Under the pieces are notes generated by a model that was not told the DNA's origin, searched no databases, and saw only the letters and a program-made list of their open reading frames with translations. Source: Nitrospiria bacterium (lineage in GTDB: Bacteria > Nitrospirota > Nitrospiria > DASWJH01). Taken from it: a stretch of 47,103 nt of DNA. The position numbers and the translations under genes were made by a program. The stretch spans positions 1 to 47,103 of the forward strand of contig DASWJH010000054.1 in the NCBI GenBank assembly GCA_036397255.1, read 5' to 3'. Within the stretch, counting starts at the first letter, position 1. Every line of letters begins with the position of its first letter. This document shows, piece after piece, positions 42,581 to 47,103 of this stretch.

Positions 42581-43197
42581 ATATCAAGCAGTTATTTTTT
42601 CTTCTTTTTTTGACATTGGGATTTTTGTTTCCATTTACGGGTTTTACATTTGTCATTGATCAAATCCTGGCTGTGGTCAATCGCGATGTGATTACAGCCA
42701 GCGATTTGCGAGCCACTGAAATCCTTCACTCCAAGGACTCTCCATTAACGAAGGAAGAACTGCTTGAACACCTGATTGATGAAGCCCTTCTGGTAAAAGA
42801 GGCTGAGCGTTTTGAAATCAAACCTCCTTCAGAGGAAGAGGTTTTGACCGCCTTATTGAAATTTAAAGAAAAGTTTTCCAATGAGGCGTCATTTCAAGAT
42901 TTCCTCCGAAAAAAAGGAACCACCCCTGAAATTTTAAAAGGTGGCATTCAACGGCAAATTTGGATTAACCGATTTTTAAATCAAAGAGTTGATTTTTTTG
43001 TTTTGGTGCTTCCAGAAGAGGTTACCCGTTATTATGAAAGCAACCCAGAGGAATTTGGTTTGCGGGAAATAGACGATGAAATCCAGAAAGTGATTGAAGA
43101 AAAACTCATCCAACAAAAAGCCAAAAAAAGAAGAAAAGAATATATTTCAAAACTCAGGGCAAAGGCAGAAATTCGGGTGAATCAATCCTTTCCCTGA
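42577..43197 (+). CDS. SurA N-terminal-domain chaperone without PPIase domains
   Basis: Periplasmic chaperone-like protein. A signal peptide (about 1-23) is followed by IDQILAVVNRDVITASDLR, the characteristic start of SurA-type chaperones, and LLEHLIDEALLVKEAERFEI, typical of the SurA_N helical domain. The rest is helical, with FLRKKGTTPEILKGGIQRQIWINRFL and a charged C-terminus. SurA normally has one or two parvulin domains after this; at 206 residues none is present, so it is chaperone-only, a class seen in several non-enteric phyla. The true start is 42577, with the ATGA overlap to the RDD gene; the frame upstream to 42493 lies inside that gene. It probably helps outer-membrane proteins fold. 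Confidence 0.85.
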   Translation: MNIKQLFFLLFLTLGFLFPFTGFTFVIDQILAVVNRDVITASDLRATEILHSKDSPLTKEELLEHLIDEALLVKEAERFEIKPPSEEEVLTALLKFKEKFSNEASFQDFLRKKGTTPEILKGGIQRQIWINRFLNQRVDFFVLVLPEEVTRYYESNPEEFGLREIDDEIQKVIEEKLIQQKAKKRRKEYISKLRAKAEIRVNQSFP

Positions 43198-43309
43198 TTC
43201 GATTAAAAGCGCTGAAAACCTTCTCTCTCCATCGGTTTGGGCCGGTTCGGTGCCTTCCTGTGTTAAAAATTTTACAAGAAAAAAATTTGTTCTCAACCCT
43301 CAAAAAAGA

Positions 43310-43327
43310 AAGGTGATCATTCACCTT
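43310..43327. promoter_or_regulatory. Perfect palindromic operator AAGGTGATCATTCACCTT
   Basis: AAGGTGA (43310-43316), TCAT, TCACCTT (43321-43327): a perfect inverted repeat with a four-base centre. Its right arm overlaps the -35 of the next promoter, so a dimeric repressor bound here would block transcription of the monooxygenase gene. The regulator is not in the window. Confidence 0.6.
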
Positions 43328-43353
43328 GACCCTCTAATGGTATTTTCGATAAA
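43326..43353 (+). promoter_or_regulatory. Promoter of the monooxygenase gene, possibly leaderless
   Basis: TTGACC (43326-43331), a 16 bp spacer and GATAAA (43348-43353). Transcription would begin about 43360, only about three bases before GTG 43363, and no ribosome binding site is seen, so the mRNA may be leaderless. Confidence 0.45.
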
Positions 43354-43362
43354 GTTGCATTC

Positions 43363-44595
43363 GTGAGTAACCAAGCCGACATTTTAATTGTAGGGGCGGG
43401 TGTGGGAGGATTGGTCCTCGCTCTTGCATTAGGACGCAAAGGGTTTCGGGTTTGTGTAATAGATGCTCAGTCCGTTCTTTCCAACCCGTTGCGTGGTGAG
43501 ATCATCCAGCCCAACGGCTTGAGGGTTTTGGAGGATTTGGGGTTGTTGAAGGAGATTGAGACCCAAGATGTGCATAAAAATCACCTTTTCCATTTTTACA
43601 ATACCGATGGATATCCCCTTCTTAGTATCGATTACCGCCTGTTGCCAGAACCTTTTAACTATTCGCTAATTGTCCTTCCCAAAGTGATTCATGATGTATT
43701 GTTAAAGGAAATTTCCCGTTTGGATCGTATTGACCTATGTTTAGGGGTGCGTTTGAAAGGGATGGTCCGGAATGGAAATTCCTGGAAAGTAACCGGGAGT
43801 CAAAAGGATCGGGTTGTTGAATGGGATGCGCGTTTGGTGGTTGGTGGGGATGGGGTTTTTTCGAAAGTCAGAGAGTTTGCAGGAATTTCCTGCCGTTACC
43901 ATCGGTATAAAGATGCCTACCTGACAATGATGATCAGGCGCCCCCGGGGATTTAAAGGGGAGGGACGTTATTATATCGGGAGAAAAAAAATATTAGCATT
44001 ATTTCCCGTTTCAGAAAAACAGCTATACCTTTTTTATTTAATTCCTTTAAAAAAAAGAGAGGTTTTTCAATCCAAAGGGATTCAATATCTGCATCATTCC
44101 ATACTTTCCATTGATCCTTCTGTTCAAGAATTCCTCCTTCAAGTGAATGATTGGGATCAAATCGGTATCATGCCCTGTAGCCGTCTTCACGCATCTTCTT
44201 GGGTTGAGAAAGGAGTTGCTTTAATTGGAGATTCGGCTCACGCCATGAACCCTCATGTGGCTCAAGGGAGAAATCAGGCCATGGAAGATGCCCTGGTTTT
44301 GTTCCAAGTGATTCAGGATTGCTTTGAAAAAGGCGATTTCTCCAAAAAGGCACTTCAGTCTTATGAACGTTTCAGAAGACCTCAAACGGAATGCCTTCAG
44401 CGTTTAGGCGATGAATTGAACCTGGTCTGGAATTCTGGGTTCCCCCCGATGGTATGGTTGCGGGAAAGAATTTTTCGAAAAATCCAAGGAAACCCTGACC
44501 TTTTATATAAGACCCTGGCAACGGTTGCAGGGATCCATTCAAAGCGTTATTCATTCATGGATCGGTTAAAGGTGTTGGGTGTGATCCCTTCCTAA
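43363..44595 (+). CDS. FAD-dependent aromatic monooxygenase (UbiH/PHBH-like)
   Basis: Group A flavoprotein hydroxylase. The N-terminal ADILIVGAGVGGLVLALALGR is the FAD ADP-binding fold (GxGxxG). LRGEIIQPNGLRVLEDLGLL is the second region, RLVVGGDGVFSKVREFAGI is the conserved DG motif, and ALIGDSAHAMNPHVAQGRNQAMEDA is the GD(x)6P motif, quoted here in parts: GDSAHAMNPHVAQG. All three FAD motifs are intact. Substrate could be a ubiquinone or menaquinone-like precursor, an aromatic acid or a lipid; it cannot be told. Length 410 fits. The start is GTG 43363. It has its own promoter and operator and stands 165 bases after the SurA-like gene. Confidence 0.85.
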   Translation: MSNQADILIVGAGVGGLVLALALGRKGFRVCVIDAQSVLSNPLRGEIIQPNGLRVLEDLGLLKEIETQDVHKNHLFHFYNTDGYPLLSIDYRLLPEPFNYSLIVLPKVIHDVLLKEISRLDRIDLCLGVRLKGMVRNGNSWKVTGSQKDRVVEWDARLVVGGDGVFSKVREFAGISCRYHRYKDAYLTMMIRRPRGFKGEGRYYIGRKKILALFPVSEKQLYLFYLIPLKKREVFQSKGIQYLHHSILSIDPSVQEFLLQVNDWDQIGIMPCSRLHASSWVEKGVALIGDSAHAMNPHVAQGRNQAMEDALVLFQVIQDCFEKGDFSKKALQSYERFRRPQTECLQRLGDELNLVWNSGFPPMVWLRERIFRKIQGNPDLLYKTLATVAGIHSKRYSFMDRLKVLGVIPS

Positions 44596-44610
44596 AGGAG
44601 GCCGGATTTG

Positions 44611-44629
44611 TAATTAAAAATGTTAATTA
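44611..44629. other. AT-rich hairpin after the monooxygenase gene
   Basis: TAATTAA (44611-44617) and TTAATTA (44623-44629) form a 7 bp stem with a five-base loop 15 bases after the stop codon. There is no T-run, so termination here is doubtful; an mRNA end-protecting role or chance is possible. Confidence 0.3.
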
Positions 44630-44707
44630 TCAATGGGTTAAGTATCCACCCCCCTTTTCTTGGCCATCGTTTTTACTCCTGTTTTTTTTGAAAACCCTTT
44701 CTCAATC

Positions 44708-44736
44708 TGGACACAACCCCTGAATTGAGGTAAAAT
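44708..44736 (+). promoter_or_regulatory. Strong sigma70-type promoter of the small membrane protein gene
   Basis: TGGACA (44708-44713), exactly 17 bp, TAAAAT (44731-44736); five of six matches in each box. Transcription would start about 44743, giving a 69-base leader before the ribosome site GGAGG. Confidence 0.65.
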
Positions 44737-44811
44737 GCAAACTATCATTTTAAGAGAATAGAACGGTGCTTTTTGAGGGTTTTAAATCTCTGATCGAAGG
44801 AGGATTTAAAA

Positions 44812-45162
44812 ATGATGGATGGTGAAGTAGAGGGTCATGTTTTTGAGACTGGAGAGCCCCGCTCGCCCCAACAGAAAAGGGAGTCCCTGGCGGGACGAAT
44901 TGTTGCTCCATTGCTCTCTTTAGTAATACCTGGTGCGGGCCAGTTATATAATCGCCATTGGGTCAAGGGGGGAATTTTTATTGCCGTTGTCATGCTCTTT
45001 AGTGGGTGGTTAAGACGGGAAATGATTGAAACAGGGGCTACCTCTGTCGCAGGGTTAACCTATTCCCTTTATGTGGTGATTGCCTTGGTTGTTCTTCTAG
45101 GATTTGCCGTTTGGAGTATTTTTGACGCCTATCGGGATGCCTCGATGGTTTATAAAACATAA
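44812..45162 (+). CDS. Small membrane protein with TM2/DUF5683-like core
   Basis: 116 residues. After a charged, disordered cytoplasmic head of about 30 residues, the core reads LSLVIPGAGQLYNRHWVKGGIFIAVVMLF, quoted in parts as LVIPGAGQLYNRHW and KGGIFIAVVML; the P-GxGQxY pattern followed by a K/G and a membrane helix is the TM2-domain signature. Two more hydrophobic stretches follow (about 82-105), and WSIFDAYRDAS ends it. The function of such proteins is not established. The start has GGAGG 8 bases upstream; ATG 44812 and 44815 are equivalent. It forms a single-gene transcription unit with its own strong promoter and terminator. Confidence 0.75.
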   Translation: MMDGEVEGHVFETGEPRSPQQKRESLAGRIVAPLLSLVIPGAGQLYNRHWVKGGIFIAVVMLFSGWLRREMIETGATSVAGLTYSLYVVIALVVLLGFAVWSIFDAYRDASMVYKT

Positions 45163-45194
45163 ACTGCCCAATTCGGTAAAAGTTGTTTTTTTAA

Positions 45195-45228
45195 AAATCC
45201 CCTTAGTTTATAAAGGGGATTTTTTTTA
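45195..45228 (+). terminator. Rho-independent terminator
   Basis: AAATCCCCTT (45195-45204) and AAGGGGATTT (45213-45222) form a perfect 10 bp stem with an eight-base loop; the second arm runs into a nine-base T-run (45220-45228). It closes the small membrane protein unit. Confidence 0.9.
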
Positions 45229-45403
45229 TCCGACACAGTCCCTTCTCTAAAGAATCTGTCTCGTGTCCATTTGCTAATAATGGTCTAAAAATGTTATATT
45301 TATTTTTTGCTCTAAATGTTTTTGACCCGTGGGCTTGAATACCTGCTTTCATGAATTTGGATGATGAAATTTTTGTGAATTCTTTAAAACGTAAGGAAGA
45401 GCG

Positions 45404-46135
45404 ATGAAGGGAGTGATTCTTGCGGGTGGTCTTGGCACCCGTCTTTATCCGCTTACAAAGGTGACCAATAAACATTTGTTACAGGTATATAACCGTCCGA
45501 TGATTTATTATCCTATTGAATCTCTGGTGGCGGCTGGGATTACCGATATCCTGATAGTGACAGGGGGTAATAATGCGGGAGATTTTCTAAAACTATTAGG
45601 GAACGGAAAAGAGTTTGGGCTCCAACATCTTAATTACACCTATCAAGAGGGTGAGGGGGGGATTGCTGATGCCTTAAGGCTGGCTGAATTTTTTGTGGGT
45701 GACCATCCCGTTTGTGTGGTGTTAGGAGACAACATCATTGAAAAGAACATTATTCATGCCGCCCGTGCGTTTCAGGAGCAGGGAAAAGGGGCAAAAATCC
45801 TTCTCAAAGAGGTCAAAGACCCTCAGCGGTTTGGGGTTCCCATTTTGGAGGGAAAACGGGTATTGAGTATCGAAGAAAAACCCAAAGTGCCAAAATCTCC
45901 CTATGCGGTGACGGGTTACTATTTTTATGATGCTGACGTTTTTAAATTGATCCAGACCCTTAAACCTTCCGAACGGGGAGAGCTTGAAATTACCGATGTG
46001 AATAATATGTATATTGAAAAGGGGCAAATGACTTGGGATCATTTAGAGGGTTGGTGGACCGATGCCGGAACCTTCGATTCCCTCCTGCAAGCCTGTAATT
46101 TGGTGGCAAAAACCGGGGCCAACAATGTAAGTTAA
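45404..46135 (+). CDS. Sugar-1-phosphate nucleotidyltransferase (RmlA-like, short form)
   Basis: Makes an NDP-sugar from NTP and a sugar 1-phosphate, usually dTDP-glucose. The nucleotide loop GVILAGGLGTRLYPLTKVTNK, the base-contact VYNRPMIYYPIESLVAAGI, LGDNIIEKN (metal-binding Asp), IEEKPKVPKSPYAVTGYYFYD and GWWTDAGTFDSLLQA (second metal Asp) are intact RmlA marks; longer stretches are given in part. At 243 residues it lacks the C-terminal regulatory helices of RmlA (about 290), matching the short forms annotated as glucose-1-phosphate thymidylyltransferase or spore-coat type. No rmlB, C or D is nearby. AAGGAAGAG lies upstream of ATG. Confidence 0.88.
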   Translation: MKGVILAGGLGTRLYPLTKVTNKHLLQVYNRPMIYYPIESLVAAGITDILIVTGGNNAGDFLKLLGNGKEFGLQHLNYTYQEGEGGIADALRLAEFFVGDHPVCVVLGDNIIEKNIIHAARAFQEQGKGAKILLKEVKDPQRFGVPILEGKRVLSIEEKPKVPKSPYAVTGYYFYDADVFKLIQTLKPSERGELEITDVNNMYIEKGQMTWDHLEGWWTDAGTFDSLLQACNLVAKTGANNVS

Positions 46136-46173
46136 AAAATTCTTTCCCTCGGTTCTTCTTTTTTCTATCCTCC

Positions 46174-46455
46174 TTAGGTATACTCTTCCCATTCAAAAGC
46201 AAGTTTGTGTTTTTTTTTGTCATTGCAGGGCTTACAGCAAGGAACCAGGTTTCCTTTTACGCTTTTTCCCCCCCGGATGATGGGCACCTTATGGTCCATG
46301 GTGAGCTCGGTGGTCTTAAATTTATTTTGACAATAAAAACAGATTCCTTTTCCCCGCTTTCGATTCCACCAAGGGGTTTTTCTTAGTGCTCTGGCTTTTT
46401 GCCGTTCCCTTTGGATTTCTTCCTCGGAAACCTCGGGATAAAAGGGGGAATCCAT
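46174..46455 (-). CDS. HNH endonuclease domain protein
   Basis: 93 residues with a complete HNH/beta-beta-alpha-metal fold: CFYCQNKF gives the first zinc cysteine pair, LTMDHKVPIIRGGKS is the D-H pair with the usual GG turn, and NLVPCCKPCNDKKK is the N and second cysteine pair. A basic N-terminal helix (RERQKARALRKTPWWNRKRGK, about 17-37) may bind DNA. Such single-domain HNH proteins occur in phage, restriction and mobile intron contexts and also as lone chromosomal genes; role unknown. It is convergent to the nucleotidyltransferase, 38 bases away. Confidence 0.88.
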   Translation of the reverse strand: MDSPFYPEVSEEEIQRERQKARALRKTPWWNRKRGKGICFYCQNKFKTTELTMDHKVPIIRGGKSVKGNLVPCCKPCNDKKKHKLAFEWEEYT

Positions 46456-46902
46456 ATTGGGGATTATAACAAATCCAGGCTCCTGAAAGGCAATTTTTAA
46501 TGGTTCAAAAAGGATAAGTTTGGAACAAAATGAAAGAATAAGATTAATATTTTGTCACCCAAATTTTATTCCTCATTAAAAATATTTTTTTCAAAAGGTT
46601 TCCTTTTTTTTCTCCACCGGAAAGCAAAACTTGATTTTTTTTTACCTTTATCCCACCAAAAGCCCCATTCTCTTTTAAATTCAAGTTTTTGTATTGATAT
46701 GAAACATTAAAACCTCTTTTTCCAAGAAATTGTTAAACAATACTTTGGGGTGAGAATGGCTTTCCTACACCATATTTAGTTGTTGACAGGATAGGTTTAA
46801 AAATATAATTTTACTTAAATAATATTGTTTAAAAAAGGATTAGCAAGAAAATTTTTTTTAGTTTTTTTATCCTATTTTTTTTCAAATAAAAAAGGAAATT
46901 TC
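46456..46902. other. 447 bp AT-rich intergenic region
   Basis: No gene is recognised. It lies between divergent genes (HNH nuclease on minus, exported protein on plus) and contains A/T runs, a 13-base inverted repeat ATTGTT-A-AACAAT (46729-46741) that could be an operator, and a plus-strand promoter annotated next. Confidence 0.55.
46783..46809 (+). promoter_or_regulatory. Promoter with perfect boxes but short spacer
   Basis: TTGACA (46783-46788) and TATAAT (46804-46809) are both perfect but separated by 15 bases, two short of the best spacing, which is sometimes seen where an activator twists the DNA. It would start near 46816, 87 bases before the GTG at 46903. Confidence 0.5.
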
Positions 46903-47103
46903 GTGGTAAAAAGAAACCTGTTTCTACTATTTTTACCTTTCCTTCTCTTAATCACTTTAACCAAATCCGGTGAATCCCTAGTCATTCCTCCGGACCCATT
47001 TGATTCTACCGACCGTTATGCGCTCCTGTTTAAGAACTCGGATGGGTCCATCACCCAAATTCAGGCGAAAATAAAAGCCCCCGGACCGGGCATTCTCGGG
47101 CCT
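46903..47103 (+). CDS. Exported protein, N-terminal part (runs off the window)
   Basis: GTG 46903 has AAGGAA upstream. The first 25 residues are a signal peptide (KRNLFLLFLPFLLLITLT core), probably cleaved around KSGES. The visible mature part, SLVIPPDPFDSTDRYALLF, and KNSDGSITQIQAKIKAP, gives no family match that I know. The window ends after 67 codons with the frame open. Confidence 0.6.
   Translation, partial: MVKRNLFLLFLPFLLLITLTKSGESLVIPPDPFDSTDRYALLFKNSDGSITQIQAKIKAPGPGILGP

Noticed and set aside
44611-44629. Terminator after the monooxygenase gene
   Set aside because: The stem is all A/T and no T-run follows, so it was kept only as a low-confidence hairpin.
45322-45345. Sigma54-type promoter before the nucleotidyltransferase
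   Set aside because: GG and GC are 11 bases apart where 10 are required, and the TGGCAC/TTGC context is poor.

Overview
The window looks like chromosomal DNA of an uncultured Gram-negative bacterium of moderate GC content (mid-forties percent by eye). The envelope genes support this: a bifunctional class A PBP with a UB2H-like region, a SurA-like periplasmic chaperone, a lipoprotein and a PilB-type ATPase. A coenzyme B12-dependent ribonucleotide reductase, an HrcA/CIRCE heat-shock operon and MITE-like GC-rich palindromes would fit Nitrospirota or a neighbouring deltaproteobacteria-like phylum. That placement is a low-confidence inference; no rRNA or tRNA gene is visible.

Layout. Bases 1-280 are the end of an IS630-type transposase followed by a gene stump. 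A PLP-dependent sulfur amino acid enzyme (323-1477) follows. From 1502 to 16359 all genes lie on the minus strand: a K+ channel and a dicarboxylate/glutamate symporter; a 0.3 kb island of palindromic repeats; an Lhr-type helicase with two small downstream genes; an orphan PilB-like ATPase with extra zinc ribbons; a PBP-lipoprotein-endonuclease III operon; and a flippase-like membrane protein. A 494 bp AT-rich divergent region follows, after which almost everything is on the plus strand.

The first plus-strand block (16854-25776) is the most accessory-looking part. It encodes an exported blue-copper-like protein with FG-GAP-like repeats and a threonine tail made of 39 bp tandem repeats, a membrane-anchored Ig-like protein, and a 908-residue polytopic protein with a C-terminal TPR domain. 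A tight operon then carries a GT2 glycosyltransferase, an orphan 146-residue protein, a GMC-type flavoenzyme and an NAD-dependent epimerase. Together these suggest a cell-surface glycoconjugate pathway next to a copper-binding surface protein; that link is inference.

The rest is mostly housekeeping: nrdJ, an Ntn-hydrolase-like protein, a YycJ-like metallo-hydrolase, a receiver-domain protein with a PopZ-like tail, valS-nadC-birA-coaX, then hrcA-grpE-dnaK-dnaJ under a perfect CIRCE operator, rsmE, an RDD membrane protein, the SurA-like chaperone, a flavin monooxygenase behind a perfect 18 bp palindrome, a small membrane protein with its own promoter and terminator, a sugar nucleotidyltransferase and a convergent HNH nuclease. 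The window ends inside an exported protein gene.

Points most worth a second look: the copper/FG-GAP/threonine-repeat protein with its neighbouring glycan genes, the palindromic in-frame insertion and GC mosaic in valS-nadC, the PilB zinc ribbons, the receiver protein with the PopZ-like tail, and the operator-promoter arrangement of the monooxygenase gene.
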